A stretch of DNA of 34,203 nt from an uncultured Collinsella sp. (GTDB taxonomy: Bacteria > Actinomycetota > Coriobacteriia > Coriobacteriales > Coriobacteriaceae): positions 1 through 34,203 of the forward strand of contig CAKTWW010000021.1 of assembly GCA_934630855.1 (NCBI GenBank). The letters run 5' to 3'. Shown here in pieces: positions 23,601 through 32,890 of this stretch. Position numbers and translations under genes: made by a program. Below the pieces are notes generated by a model, which did no database searches, was not told the DNA's origin, and saw only the letters and a program-made list of their open reading frames with translations. How positions within the stretch are numbered: the stretch's first letter is position 1; each line of letters starts with the position of its first letter.

Positions 23601-25049
23601 ATGGCAGAATCTCGTGCGGAGCGTAAGGCTCGTCGTGCTTTGATCGAGGCGGCTGAGGGGTCGGAGGAGAAAAAATCTTCTAAGAAATCCAAGTCGTCTC
23701 AGGATGCGAAGGGTAAGTCGGCGAAGGGCAAGGCTAAGGCCAAGCGCCCCAGTTCTCGTCGGAGCGAGGACAAGGCATCTCAGACTCGCTCCAAGCGCTC
23801 GCATAAAGATCCGGTTTTGTCTGCGCGTAAGGCCGTGGACCCCAAGTCTCCCTGTTCAATCATGAAAGCTTGTGGTGGGTGTACGGCGCTTAATCGTCCT
23901 TATAAGAAGCAGCTCGCTGCCAAGCAGGCTGCCATGGAAGAGCTTTTTGCCGAGCTTTGTGAGCGCGAGGGCATCGCCGTTGATCCCATTCGCGGTATGG
24001 GTGTTACCCTGGGCGACCCGGGCAAGTATCCTGCGCCGCGTGGTTTTCGTCATAAGGCTGCCACTCCCTTTGCTCCCGGTAAGGAAGGCGCTGTCCGTTG
24101 CGGTTTCTTTGAGCGCGGCACGCACAAGATCGTTGCCGTGCCCGAGTGTCCTGTCGAGGCGACGGGCGCTCGTCAGATTCTCAACGGCATCGCTCGCGAG
24201 GCCGAACGTCTGCATATTCCCGCCTTTAGCGAAGACAAGCATCTGGGGCTGCTTCGCTATGCCGTCGTTCGCCGCGGCTGGCGCACCGACCAGATTATGG
24301 TCACCCTCGTGACCGCTCAGCGCGACCTGCCGCATGCGCAGGAGTTCTTTGAAGCCGTCGCGGCGCTTGATCCGCATATCGTCACCGTCGCTCAGAACAT
24401 CAATGGGCGCCCTGGCAATGCCATCTTGGGCGAGGAGACCCGTATCGTCTATGGCGCCGAATGCATGCGCGACCAGCTACTCGGTTGCGAATTCGACATC
24501 TCCCCTACCGCGTTCTATCAGACCAATCCGCAGCAAACCGAGCTGCTCTATCGACTTGCCATTGACGGCATGGACCTGCAGCAGGGTGACATTCTTATGG
24601 ACGCTTACTGCGGCAGCGGCACCATCAGTCTGTGCGCAGCTAAAGAAGCCCAGAACAAGGGTATCGGCATTATGCTGCTCGGCGTGGAGCGCAACACGGC
24701 AGGCATTGCCGATGCGCGCCGCAATGCCGAGCTCAACGGCCTCACCCGCAGCGCTTGGTTTATGGCCGACGACGCCACCGATTACATCCTGGACGCCGCC
24801 GATAACAACGAGCGCGTTGACGTTCTCTCCATCGACCCGCCACGCGCCGGCTCCACACCAGAGTTCCTCGAAGCCGCTTGCGCACTCAAGCCGCGCCGCA
24901 TCACCTACATCAGCTGCAATCCCGTCACCCAAGAGCGCGACCTACACCAGCTCCTCGACGGAGGTTATCGCCTGCTCAAGATCACGCCGGTCGACATGTT
25001 CCCTCACACCGACCACACCGAGACCGTCGCGGTCCTCGAGCGCCGCTAA
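23601..25049 (+). CDS. rlmD: 23S rRNA (uracil-C5)-methyltransferase, RlmD/RumA type
   Basis: 482 residues. It methylates a uridine of 23S rRNA using S-adenosylmethionine. The [4Fe-4S] ligand set is visible: Cys85, Cys91, Cys94 (CSIMKACGGC) and Cys183 (VPECPVEA). The methyltransferase domain has DAYCGSGTISL near 335, SIDPPRAG near 414, the nucleophile cysteine in YISCNPVTQERDL, and the base glutamate in HTETVAVLER at the end. The first 80 residues are Lys/Ser/Arg-rich and apparently disordered, standing where E. coli RumA has its RNA-binding TRAM domain. GGAG precedes the ATG at 23601. Which uridine is modified (1939 or 747) is not certain. Confidence 0.9.
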   Translation: MAESRAERKARRALIEAAEGSEEKKSSKKSKSSQDAKGKSAKGKAKAKRPSSRRSEDKASQTRSKRSHKDPVLSARKAVDPKSPCSIMKACGGCTALNRPYKKQLAAKQAAMEELFAELCEREGIAVDPIRGMGVTLGDPGKYPAPRGFRHKAATPFAPGKEGAVRCGFFERGTHKIVAVPECPVEATGARQILNGIAREAERLHIPAFSEDKHLGLLRYAVVRRGWRTDQIMVTLVTAQRDLPHAQEFFEAVAALDPHIVTVAQNINGRPGNAILGEETRIVYGAECMRDQLLGCEFDISPTAFYQTNPQQTELLYRLAIDGMDLQQGDILMDAYCGSGTISLCAAKEAQNKGIGIMLLGVERNTAGIADARRNAELNGLTRSAWFMADDATDYILDAADNNERVDVLSIDPPRAGSTPEFLEAACALKPRRITYISCNPVTQERDLHQLLDGGYRLLKITPVDMFPHTDHTETVAVLERR

Positions 25050-25055
25050 TCCACC

Positions 25056-25143
25056 CCGGTAGATTTTTGGGACATGCCTTAAAATCTACCTTCCTCATCA
25101 ACAGCAAAAGTAGATTTTAAGGCATGTCCCAAAAATCTACCGG
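25056..25143. repeat. 88-nt inverted repeat with perfect 34-bp arms
   Basis: Arms 25056-25089 and 25110-25143 are exact complements around a 20-nt loop. Each arm is itself a partial palindrome (GTAGATTTT ... AAAATCTAC) with GGGACATGCC in the middle. It starts 6 bp after the rlmD stop and precedes a separate terminator, so it is not needed for termination. Confidence 0.9.
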
Positions 25144-25150
25144 CACAAGA

Positions 25151-25182
25151 AAAGGGGCGGCCCGCCTGGACCGCCCCTTTTT
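25151..25182. terminator. Bidirectional terminator between rlmD and PHP gene
   Basis: GGGGCGG (25154-25160) pairs with CCGCCCC (25171-25177), followed by TTTTT on plus and preceded by an A-run that serves the minus strand. It serves the convergent rlmD and PHP-domain genes. Confidence 0.88.
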
Positions 25183-25202
25183 CATTACACATTGGCCTCT
25201 CG

Positions 25203-26024
25203 TTACATGCGTTTGCGAAGGTCGCACACGCCGGCGGCAGCCATCTCGCGCAGCAGCGTGTCACGGTCGCGCGTCACGATCAAATCCAGCGGGAAGTGAA
25301 TCTCATCGAGCATCTTGCGGGCATGGTCGAGCTTGCCAATGGCCATGCCGATGTGCGCATCGGTCGAAACGCCAATGCCCACGCCCAGCTCGGCGCAACG
25401 CTCGGCGATCTTACGGCACACGCCCCAATGTTCAGCATCGTTGCCGTGCTCAAGGCTGTGGTTATTGATCTCGATAATCTTATGCCTGGCCTTGGCCGCC
25501 AGCAGCACCTCGTCGATATCAAAAGGCACGCCCGAACGGCCCGCATGGCCCAGCATGAACACCTTGGGGTGCTCCAGGGCATTAATGTACATCTCGGTCG
25601 TCTGGGCAAGCGTCGCGCCCTCGGCAAACTGCGGATTATGCACACTTGCCACCAAATAATCCAAATTACGCGTCACCAAATCGAACAGCGAATGCTGACG
25701 GCTGTACGCATCGCCGGCGATATCGAGCGAAACGGGAATGTCTTCGCCAAACAGGCTGCCGTCCAACGAAACGATATCGGCCTCGGCGCCGCGGAGCAAC
25801 AGCACGCCGCTCCAAATGCGCGGCCAGATATCCTGGTTGATAAAGAACTGGAAACTACGCAGGTCATTGGGGCAAGGTGTAACCATCGAGCTTAAATGAT
25901 CGGCGGAGCCGAGCACCTGAAGGCCGCGCTCGGCCGCCCAATATATGTTCTGCTCAATGGTCGAATACGCATGCGCAGAGAACATCGTATGAGTATGGAT
26001 ATCACAAGAAAGCAGGTAGGGCAT
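25203..26024 (-). CDS. PHP-domain metal-dependent hydrolase (YcdX-like phosphatase)
   Basis: 273 residues. It has the PHP metal-binding pattern: SCDIHTHTMFSAHAYST (Asp8, His10, His12), SADHLSS near 41, an acidic site GAEADIVSLDG near 80, SVHNPQ near 125, GHAGR near 158, and the C-terminal VSTDAHIG near 219. The order fits the trinuclear-metal YcdX family of phosphatases rather than a polymerase-associated PHP. The natural substrate is unknown. AAGGAG lies before the ATG at 26024. It is a single gene between rlmD (convergent) and an upstream aminotransferase on the same strand, 159 bp away. Confidence 0.87.
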   Translation of the reverse strand: MPYLLSCDIHTHTMFSAHAYSTIEQNIYWAAERGLQVLGSADHLSSMVTPCPNDLRSFQFFINQDIWPRIWSGVLLLRGAEADIVSLDGSLFGEDIPVSLDIAGDAYSRQHSLFDLVTRNLDYLVASVHNPQFAEGATLAQTTEMYINALEHPKVFMLGHAGRSGVPFDIDEVLLAAKARHKIIEINNHSLEHGNDAEHWGVCRKIAERCAELGVGIGVSTDAHIGMAIGKLDHARKMLDEIHFPLDLIVTRDRDTLLREMAAAGVCDLRKRM

Positions 26025-26124
26025 CAGGTCTCCTTATCCAGTATGGCCGTCGCGTATATTCATTGTACGCATAGCCTTCGACAGTCGTAAAACCACTCCA
26101 TCCCAATGACACAACGTCCATGAC

Positions 26125-26155
26125 AACGGGGTCCGGCTTAACACCAAACCCCGTT
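26125..26155 (-). terminator. Possible terminator of the aminotransferase gene
   Basis: AACGGGGT (26125-26132) and ACCCCGTT (26148-26155) form an 8-bp stem with a 15-nt loop 28 bp past the aminotransferase stop. The T content after the stem is weak, so this is tentative. Confidence 0.4.
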
Positions 26156-26183
26156 TCACGTAAAACATTGTAGGCAGAGCGCT

Positions 26184-27374
26184 TTACTTTGGACGATACT
26201 CGTCGGCCAGTAGCTTCCAGGCGGGCAACGAATTGACGATGGTCTCGTGACTCACACAGTAGCCCAGACGGAACCAGCCCGTCATGCCAAAGCTATCCGA
26301 GGGCACCGCGAGCAGTTCGTACTTCTTCGCGCGCTCGCAGAAAGCGTTCGCATCGGGCTCCAGCGCCTTGACCCACAGGTAGAACGCACCATCAGGCTCA
26401 ACATACGTGTAGCCGTACTCCGCCAGTGCATCGGTAAGCGCCGTGCGATTACGCGCATAGGCCTCGACATCGCTCGGCTCATCGATGCAGTCGATAATCA
26501 CGCGCTGGAAGAGCGCTGGCGTACACACGAAGCCCAGCGTGCGGGCGGCACCGGCAACGGCGGGCATCAGGCGAGCAGCCTGCGGATTGGTGTTGGGGAC
26601 CAAAATCCAGCCCACGCGCTCGCCCGGCAGCGAAAGCGACTTAGAATACGAGTAGCACACGATGGTGTGTTCGTAGATCGAGGGCACCCAGGGCACTTCG
26701 GCACCATAGACGATCTCGCGGTACGGCTCGTCCGAGATCAGCATGATCGGGTTCTCGGGATCGCGCTTGGCGTTGACCTCGCGCAAAACATTAGCCAGGC
26801 GTGTCAACGTATCACGCGTATACACCGCACCCGTCGGGTTGTTGGGCGAGTCGATAATAACAGCAGCCGTCTTGTCGGTAATGGCCTTAAGAACGTTGCC
26901 CACGCTCAGCTGAAACGTGTCTTCGTTGGCAAGCGCTTCGACGCACGTGCAGCCCGCCTTCTCGATCCATACGCGGTACTCAGGAAAATACGGCGCAATG
27001 ACGATAACCTCATCGCCCGGATTGGTGATGGCATTGAGCGTGCAGGTGAGCGATGCGGCCGCACCCACGGTCATAAAGACGTCTTTGCCCTCATAGCTCG
27101 TACCAAAGCGACGGTTGAGCGACTCGGCAACAGCCGCGCGGCACTGAGGCAGGCCCGGTGCGGGCGTGTAGCCGTGCAGCTGATCGCTCGGCAGCTCAAG
27201 CGCCTTCTTAATGGACTCGGCGACGGCAGCGGGAGCGGGAACGCTCGGGTTGCCCAGCGAGAAATCGAACACGTTTTCCGCGCCGATCTGCGCCTTGCGC
27301 TCAAGGCCATAGCTAAAGATCTCGCGGATGATGGAGCTCTCCGCACCGCGAGCATACATGGTTTCGTTGATCAT
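26184..27374 (-). CDS. Class I/II pyridoxal-phosphate aminotransferase
   Basis: 396 residues from the ATG at 27374, with AAAGGGG upstream. Fold type I aminotransferase of the aspartate/alanine group: FSLGNPSVPAP near 40, IIDSPNNPTGAVYT near 175, SDEPYREIVYG near 220, the PLP lysine Lys245 in SYSKSLSLPGERVGW, and the substrate-binding arginine region FRLGYCVS near the C-terminus. It transfers amino groups between an amino acid and a 2-oxo acid; the pair cannot be assigned. It is monocistronic by spacing. A palindromic repeat lies upstream (27445-27504), close to where its promoter would be. Confidence 0.9.
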   Translation of the reverse strand: MINETMYARGAESSIIREIFSYGLERKAQIGAENVFDFSLGNPSVPAPAAVAESIKKALELPSDQLHGYTPAPGLPQCRAAVAESLNRRFGTSYEGKDVFMTVGAAASLTCTLNAITNPGDEVIVIAPYFPEYRVWIEKAGCTCVEALANEDTFQLSVGNVLKAITDKTAAVIIDSPNNPTGAVYTRDTLTRLANVLREVNAKRDPENPIMLISDEPYREIVYGAEVPWVPSIYEHTIVCYSYSKSLSLPGERVGWILVPNTNPQAARLMPAVAGAARTLGFVCTPALFQRVIIDCIDEPSDVEAYARNRTALTDALAEYGYTYVEPDGAFYLWVKALEPDANAFCERAKKYELLAVPSDSFGMTGWFRLGYCVSHETIVNSLPAWKLLADEYRPK

Positions 27375-27444
27375 CTGTTCCCCTTTCGCATAGGCGGTAT
27401 TGTACGCTTTAGTTGAGCAAAGTACTTCAGCAATGCGGCCCAAT

Positions 27445-27504
27445 GTTGATTGGGGACAGACTTAAATGCGTGAAAACACTCATTTAAGTCTGTCCCCAAT
27501 CAAC
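27445..27504. repeat. 60-nt inverted repeat of the GGGGACAG type
   Basis: Perfect 24-bp arms (27445-27468 and 27481-27504, ATTGGGGACAGACTTAAATG inside) around a 12-nt loop. This is the clearest example of the GGGACAG-bearing palindromes in the window. Confidence 0.9.
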
Positions 27505-27523
27505 AGACGGCCCCATATCGCTC

Positions 27524-27556
27524 AAAAAAGCCTCCGCAGGTTTCCCCGCGGAGGCT
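27524..27556 (-). terminator. Terminator of ftsH
   Basis: AGCCTCCGC (27529-27537) and GCGGAGGCT (27548-27556) form the stem; six T residues follow on the minus strand (A-run 27524-27529). It lies 13 bp past the ftsH stop. Confidence 0.9.
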
Positions 27557-27569
27557 TTCATGACAAAGA

Positions 27570-29717
27570 TTACTTGTCGTCGACGTCGCCGTCGGTGACC
27601 TTCGTCTCATCAACGCTCTCGGCGTCAGCAGCAGCCTCGGACGCGCCCTCAGCATCCTCCTGCATAGCCGCCTGCGCAAAGGCCGCGGCATCAGCCGCAA
27701 GCTCCTCCTCGCTCATACGAGGCACGCGCTTTTTGGCCGGCATGCCGGCCGCCTTGGCATTGCGCTCCTCCTTGGCCGCCAGGATATCGCCCTCGCGCTC
27801 AAGGTAGGTGTCCCACTCGTTGTCGAGCAGGGCGTTCACGGCATCGCCCTCGACAGTCTCGCGCTCAAGAAGCACCTTGGCCATCAGATCGAGCTGGTCG
27901 CGACGGGCATCCAAGATCTCGACAGCACGACGATGGGCCTCGCGCATGATGCGCTGAACCTCGATATCGATGCGACGCGCCGTCTCCTCGGAGTAGTCCT
28001 GATGGTCGGCATAGTCGCGACCCAGGAACACCTGGTGCTGCGCCTCGCCAAAGACCTGCGTGCCCAGCTCCTCGCTCATGCCCAGGCGCGTGACCATCTC
28101 GCGCGCCATCTTGGTTGCGCGCTCAAGGTCGTTACTCGCACCCGACGTGATGTCGTCGCACATAAGCTCCTCGGCAACGCGACCGCCCAAGAACACGGCA
28201 AGCTCGTCGAGCATCTCGTTCTTGGTCTTGAGGAAGTGGTCCTCCTGCGGCAACTGCAGCGTATAGCCCAGCGCCTGCCCGCGGCTGACGATCGAGATCT
28301 TGTGGACCGGATCGGAGTGTTCCAGGATGTGACCAACCAGGGCGTGGCCGCTCTCGTGGTAGGCAATCGTGGTGCGCTCGGCCTCGGTCATCACGCGACC
28401 CTTGCGCTGCGGTCCGGCGATCACGCGCTCCATCGATTCCTCGACCTCGTCCATCGAGATCACGGAACGATGACGGCGGGCAGCCAACAGTGCAGATTCG
28501 TTGAGCAGGTTTGCCAGGTCGGCGCCGGTAAAGCCAACGGTCATCTGGGCGAGCTTCTCAAACTTAACGTCCTCGTCCATCGGCTTGTTCTCGGCGTGCA
28601 CGCGCAAAATCTGCTCGCGGCCCTTCACGTCCGGACGGTCGACCGTCACCTGGCGGTCAAAACGGCCGGGACGCAGCAGCGCCGGATCCAGAATGTCAGG
28701 ACGGTTGGTAGCGGCGATCAGGATAACCGACTCGCTCTCCTCAAAACCGTCCATCTCGACCAGCAGCTGGTTGAGCGTCTGCTCGCGCTCGTCGTGACCG
28801 CCGCCCAAGCCGGCTCCGCGCTGACGTCCCACGGCGTCGATCTCATCGATAAAGATGATCGACGGGGCTTGGGACTTGGCCTCCTTAAAGAGGTCGCGCA
28901 CGCGGCTGGCGCCGACGCCCACGAACATCTCGACAAAGTCGGAACCCGAGATGCTAAAGAACGGTACGCCCGCCTCGCCGGCAACGGCCTTGGCAAGCAG
29001 CGTCTTACCGGTACCCGGAGGGCCCACCAGCAACACGCCGCGCGGAATCTTAGCGCCCAGCTTGCGATAGCGGTCCGGATCGCTCAAAAAGTCGCGGATC
29101 TCCTCGAGTTCCTCGACCGCCTCGTCCACGCCGGCAACGTCCTCAAACTTAACCTTGGGGCGCGTGGCCTCGTTGGTCTTGGCGTTGGTCTTGCCAAACT
29201 GCATGTTCCTGTTGTTGGCGCCCATCATCTGGCGCATAAAGTAGAACATGATGGCGATCAGGGCGATCGTCGGAAGCACGCTCATCGCCAGGTCGCCCCA
29301 AAAATCGGGATCATTGGTGTTGACGATGTACTTGGTGTCGGGATGCTCCGCCATAAGCTCAGCAAGCGAATCGGAGCCGACATAGGTCGAGGAGAAGCTC
29401 TTGAGCTCGCTCGTATCGCCCTTGTCCTTGTTTGCCTTCCAGTAATGACCGGTCACGCTGCCGTCCACCACCGTATACGTCAGGTCGTCAACGCGATCCT
29501 GCTTAATGGCGCTGACCATCTCGCTCGTCGCGAGCTTTACGGTATTGCTGGAATTGGCAAAGCCGGAGCCCATGTTAAAGAAGGCATAGCCCAGGAGCGC
29601 GCAAGCCAAAATAAAATACAGCCAGCCCGTGCGCGTGGGCTTCTTGCCTCCGGGCATCCCCGGAATCTTAGGGTCCCGGGGAGTCTGGGAATTGTTATCG
29701 TTACGGTCGTCGGGCAT
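27570..29717 (-). CDS. ftsH: ATP-dependent zinc metalloprotease FtsH
   Basis: 715 residues. This membrane-anchored AAA+ protease degrades misfolded membrane proteins and regulators. Order: cytoplasmic N-terminus, membrane segment about 32-54 ([17 protein letters not shown]), extracytoplasmic loop to about 140, second segment ([14 protein letters not shown]), AAA domain with Walker A GPPGTGKT (about 229-236), Walker [12 protein letters not shown] and the second region of homology, then the zinc site HESGH (about 453-457). The last 60 residues are acidic and Ala-rich. Its ATG is one base after the hpt stop (TAAGATG). The nearest GGAGG is 12 bases upstream, inside hpt, so coupled translation is likely. 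Confidence 0.96.
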   Translation of the reverse strand: MPDDRNDNNSQTPRDPKIPGMPGGKKPTRTGWLYFILACALLGYAFFNMGSGFANSSNTVKLATSEMVSAIKQDRVDDLTYTVVDGSVTGHYWKANKDKGDTSELKSFSSTYVGSDSLAELMAEHPDTKYIVNTNDPDFWGDLAMSVLPTIALIAIMFYFMRQMMGANNRNMQFGKTNAKTNEATRPKVKFEDVAGVDEAVEELEEIRDFLSDPDRYRKLGAKIPRGVLLVGPPGTGKTLLAKAVAGEAGVPFFSISGSDFVEMFVGVGASRVRDLFKEAKSQAPSIIFIDEIDAVGRQRGAGLGGGHDEREQTLNQLLVEMDGFEESESVILIAATNRPDILDPALLRPGRFDRQVTVDRPDVKGREQILRVHAENKPMDEDVKFEKLAQMTVGFTGADLANLLNESALLAARRHRSVISMDEVEESMERVIAGPQRKGRVMTEAERTTIAYHESGHALVGHILEHSDPVHKISIVSRGQALGYTLQLPQEDHFLKTKNEMLDELAVFLGGRVAEELMCDDITSGASNDLERATKMAREMVTRLGMSEELGTQVFGEAQHQVFLGRDYADHQDYSEETARRIDIEVQRIMREAHRRAVEILDARRDQLDLMAKVLLERETVEGDAVNALLDNEWDTYLEREGDILAAKEERNAKAAGMPAKKRVPRMSEEELAADAAAFAQAAMQEDAEGASEAAADAESVDETKVTDGDVDDK

Positions 29718-29718
29718 C

Positions 29719-30267
29719 TTACGAATAAACCTCCGATTTCAAAATGCCCAGATACGGAAGGTTACGATAGCGCTCGGCATAATCGAGGCCGTAGCCCACC
29801 ACAAAGGCATCGGGGCAATGGGTTCCAACATACTTGGGCGTGACGGCCGAGGTACGGTCCTCAACGTCCTTCCACAGGAAGGCGGCGACCTCCAGCGAGG
29901 CGGGCTTGCGGCTCTCGAGGTTCTTCATCAGATACTTGAGCGTCAGGCCCGAGTCCAGAATGTCCTCGACGATCAGCACGTCGCGACCGCGGATGTCGAT
30001 ATCCAGATCCTTAATGATACGCACGATACCCGAGGACTTCACACCGTCGCCGTAGCTCGAAACAGCCATGAAATCGATGTTGGTCGGCAGCTCGATCTTG
30101 CGCATCAGGTCTCCCATGAAGACTACGGCACCGCGCAGGACCGCAATCAGCACCAGATCCTTACCCGCGTAGTCGCGAGTAATCTGCTCGCCCAGGCGAG
30201 AGACGATACCGTCGATATCCTCCTGCGTAAACAGAACCTTCTCGATATCCGGATGTTGAGAAGCCAT
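29719..30267 (-). CDS. hpt: Hypoxanthine phosphoribosyltransferase
   Basis: 182 residues, the normal size. It salvages hypoxanthine (and guanine) to IMP/GMP using PRPP. The PRPP-binding motif VLIVEDILDSGLTL is near residues 97-110; VLRGAVVFMGDLMRKI lies near 43 and the base-contacting FVVGYGLDYAERYRNLPYLG lies near the C-terminus. AAAGGGT precedes the ATG at 30267. The order tilS-hpt-ftsH is conserved across many Gram-positive bacteria, which supports all three names. It lies 147 bp after tilS with no visible terminator, so it may be read from the tilS transcript or its own promoter. Confidence 0.95.
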   Translation of the reverse strand: MASQHPDIEKVLFTQEDIDGIVSRLGEQITRDYAGKDLVLIAVLRGAVVFMGDLMRKIELPTNIDFMAVSSYGDGVKSSGIVRIIKDLDIDIRGRDVLIVEDILDSGLTLKYLMKNLESRKPASLEVAAFLWKDVEDRTSAVTPKYVGTHCPDAFVVGYGLDYAERYRNLPYLGILKSEVYS

Positions 30268-30414
30268 GACAACCCTTTCTTGTGCTTATCGTCCACACAC
30301 CGCCGTATGGACGCGAACTACACATTCTAGCAGCGCACAGGGTATATTTTCCAGCCCGTGCGCCATCAGCGCGGGAATACCGTCAACGTCGCACAGAATA
30401 GCTGGTGCATGACG

Positions 30415-31956
30415 CTATTCTGCATCGACCACACGAAGCAGATACGCCACGCGCGTCGCTGCCGTGCATTTAAAACGCTCGTCCGCTCGAACGCCTGCGA
30501 CCCACACCACGGCACCTCCCGGAGCCGTTCTTACCACGGGAACGCTCGCACGCTCGGAAACGGGGACACGCGCCTCATTCAACAGGTCGGACACCTTCTT
30601 GCTTCGGCCGCTCATGCCTAACGGACACATCACATCCCCCGGAGCGGGGCCGTCAACCCACAGGCGCGCCGAACGTGCCTCGGCGGGAATCTCACCGCGC
30701 GCGCCGGCGAGCATTCGCTCGCTATCACGATCGGCAAATCCCAACGCTGCCGCATCCACCAAAGCAGCTACTTCTCCTGCAGCCACTAGCTCACGGGCGC
30801 GTTGCACAATATCACATCCAGGCTCGACGGCCATCGGCTCTGCCACCAGGATGCGTCCCGCCCCCAGCGGCAAACGACCGGGAATGGTGACCCAATCGGC
30901 AACTAACCCCTCGCGTGCCTCCGGGGCCTTAAACGCCAGCATGCCAAACTCCACACGCGCATCAATTCCCGCCGGCAGCGTTACCGAACCCGAACCCGCG
31001 GCAACGCAGGCAAGCACACGCTCGACGTGCCGCATCTCCGGTCGCGCGTCCGGATCGATGCGCTTCATCGCCAACCGCACGATGCGCCGCGCAATCACAA
31101 CCTCGGCGGCAGCAAGACGGCGCGCGTCGAGCACCAGTGCGCCCGCTGCCTCCTTCCGCAGGCAGCTCCGAAACGACTGTGCCGAAAGCTGGGAAAGAAA
31201 GGCGTCTTCGTCGCCAAGAATTTCGCAGGCGGCGCCAATCGTCTTGCAAACGTTTGCGTTGCGCCGCGCCACTACCGGCATCACCCGATGGCGCACGTAG
31301 TTACGCAGATACGAGACATCCTCGTTACTCTCGTCCTCTCGCCACGGCTGACCATGCACTTGCAGATAGCCCACCAACTCGTCATGAGTCAGATCGAGCA
31401 AAGGCCGCACCACGATATTCCTCCGGCGGGGAATGCTCGATAGGCCTGCGGGCCCCGACCCTTTAATGGCATTCATCAAAAACGTTTCCGCGCGGTCCGA
31501 AGACGTGTGTGCGGTGCAGATGCGAGCTGCCGTTCGCGGTGCCCCCGTCTGGGCGCAAAGCTCTCGAACATATCTGCGTGCCGCGGTATAGCGCACTTCG
31601 CGCGCCGCGGCCTCGATATTGCCCGACTCGTCGTCAAAATAGGCATGCTCGACACACAGCGGCAAGCCGTATTGTGCACACAGGTCGCGCACAAAGGCTT
31701 CGTCGCCATCGGATGACTCGCCACGCAGATGATGGTTTACATGCAGCACATGCAGCCGCTCGCGCGCAATGGGGGCCACACCGCGCCCGTCTTGGATATC
31801 CAGCTTTGATGTGCAGGCCATAAGGAGCAGCGCCGTCGAGTCCGCACCACCTGATACCATGAGCACCACAGGAGCAGCCACCTGCCGTCTTGTCTGGGCA
31901 TCATCGCCCGTCCTGGGTGCCGCGTGGCGTCCATAATGCTGAGATACCGTTGGCAT
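30415..31956 (-). CDS. tilS: tRNA(Ile)-lysidine synthase
   Basis: 513 residues. It ligates lysine to C34 of the CAU-anticodon tRNA-Ile, allowing AUA decoding; essential in most bacteria. The PP-loop SGGADST is at 35-41, after an unusually polar 30-residue N-terminus. HVNHHLRGESSDGDEAFVRDLC and AHTSSDRAETFLMNAIKGSG (near 170) are typical. The substrate-binding central and C-terminal domains follow. GAGGAGGAAG lies immediately before the ATG at 31956. It diverges from the metallo-hydrolase gene with only 48 bp between the starts, so the promoters must overlap. Confidence 0.93.
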   Translation of the reverse strand: MPTVSQHYGRHAAPRTGDDAQTRRQVAAPVVLMVSGGADSTALLLMACTSKLDIQDGRGVAPIARERLHVLHVNHHLRGESSDGDEAFVRDLCAQYGLPLCVEHAYFDDESGNIEAAAREVRYTAARRYVRELCAQTGAPRTAARICTAHTSSDRAETFLMNAIKGSGPAGLSSIPRRRNIVVRPLLDLTHDELVGYLQVHGQPWREDESNEDVSYLRNYVRHRVMPVVARRNANVCKTIGAACEILGDEDAFLSQLSAQSFRSCLRKEAAGALVLDARRLAAAEVVIARRIVRLAMKRIDPDARPEMRHVERVLACVAAGSGSVTLPAGIDARVEFGMLAFKAPEAREGLVADWVTIPGRLPLGAGRILVAEPMAVEPGCDIVQRARELVAAGEVAALVDAAALGFADRDSERMLAGARGEIPAEARSARLWVDGPAPGDVMCPLGMSGRSKKVSDLLNEARVPVSERASVPVVRTAPGGAVVWVAGVRADERFKCTAATRVAYLLRVVDAE

Positions 31957-32004
31957 TCGCTTCCTCCTCTATTCGACCGCACCCATTGTATCCTTTGGAA
32001 TCTT

Positions 32005-32814
32005 ATGTCTCGTCTGCACCTTCATATCCTCGGCAGCGGCTCAAAAGGCAACTGCGCGCTCATCGAAGGCCCCCAGGGGCTCATCATGGTCGACGACGGC
32101 CTTTCTCGTCGCGAGACATTGAAGCGCATGGCAGAACTGGGGCTCTCGGCAGATGACGTGTCCGCCCTTGTTATCACCCACGAGCACGGCGACCACATTA
32201 AGGGACTAGAGGTATGGTGCAAACATTGGAATGGTCCCATTTTTGCCAGCAGAGACACACTTGCATCCAAAGAAAGCCTCGCGCATCTGTCTGTCGAGGA
32301 ATTCGATCCCGGTGACATTCTCTCCGTTGCCGGCATCCGTGTGCAGACCTACTCAACATCACACGATGTCATCAATCCTGTCGGCTATCGATTCGACGCC
32401 CTCGATGATTCCATCGGCTTTGCCACCGACACCGGCGAGCTATCGAGCCAAGCCATGAGCACCCTCAAGGATTGTCGAGTCCTCGCGCTCGAAAGCAACC
32501 ACGATGTGACCATGCTACGCGAGGGAGAATATCCCCGCTTTCTTCAGGAGCGAATCCTGTCCACGAGAGGGCACCTCTCCAACGACCAAGCCGCCAACGC
32601 GGCGCGCGAACTCGTCACCGATCGCACCGAACAGCTCATCGCCATGCATATCAGCCAAGACAACAATCGTCCGAGCCTGACGGTCAAAAGTTACGCCCGA
32701 GCGCTCGATGCAACACTTAACGATGAGATCGGCAGCACTGCAACCAGACATTCTGGCTCGCAGCAGCTCACCATACGCCCCGCAGGACAATATCGCCCCA
32801 TGAGCATTCAATAG
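32005..32814 (+). CDS. Metallo-beta-lactamase-fold hydrolase, WalJ/YycJ-like
   Basis: 269 residues from the ATG at 32005 (GGAA upstream). It begins LHLHILGSGSKGNCALIEG, characteristic of the YycJ/WalJ family, and has the zinc motif THEHGDH (58-64). Further ligands are plausible in TSHDVINPVGY and ALESNHD. Family members are cytoplasmic exonuclease-like hydrolases; in Firmicutes the gene often lies with walRK, which is not the case here. A C-terminal serine/threonine and glutamine-rich tail (SGSQQLTIRPAGQYR) ends the protein. The gene diverges from tilS and converges on hsp20. Confidence 0.88.
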   Translation: MSRLHLHILGSGSKGNCALIEGPQGLIMVDDGLSRRETLKRMAELGLSADDVSALVITHEHGDHIKGLEVWCKHWNGPIFASRDTLASKESLAHLSVEEFDPGDILSVAGIRVQTYSTSHDVINPVGYRFDALDDSIGFATDTGELSSQAMSTLKDCRVLALESNHDVTMLREGEYPRFLQERILSTRGHLSNDQAANAARELVTDRTEQLIAMHISQDNNRPSLTVKSYARALDATLNDEIGSTATRHSGSQQLTIRPAGQYRPMSIQ

Positions 32815-32825
32815 CGCGTCGCAAG

Positions 32826-32862
32826 AAAAAGGGGGCTGGGAATCTCTTCCCAGCCCCCAATT
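32826..32862. terminator. Terminator shared by the WalJ-like and hsp20 genes
   Basis: A perfect 12-bp stem GGGGGCTGGGAA (32831-32842) and its complement (32847-32858) has a 4-nt loop. On the minus strand TTTTT follows (hsp20 side); on plus it is followed by AATTT. It sits between the two convergent stops. Confidence 0.9.
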
Positions 32863-32890
32863 TAAACGCTCGATTGAAGCAGCAACGTCG

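Noticed and set aside
27933..29843. 636-codon open frame antisense to ftsH and hpt
   Set aside because: Same artefact: no motifs and no ribosome site, and the opposite strand encodes clear FtsH and Hpt.
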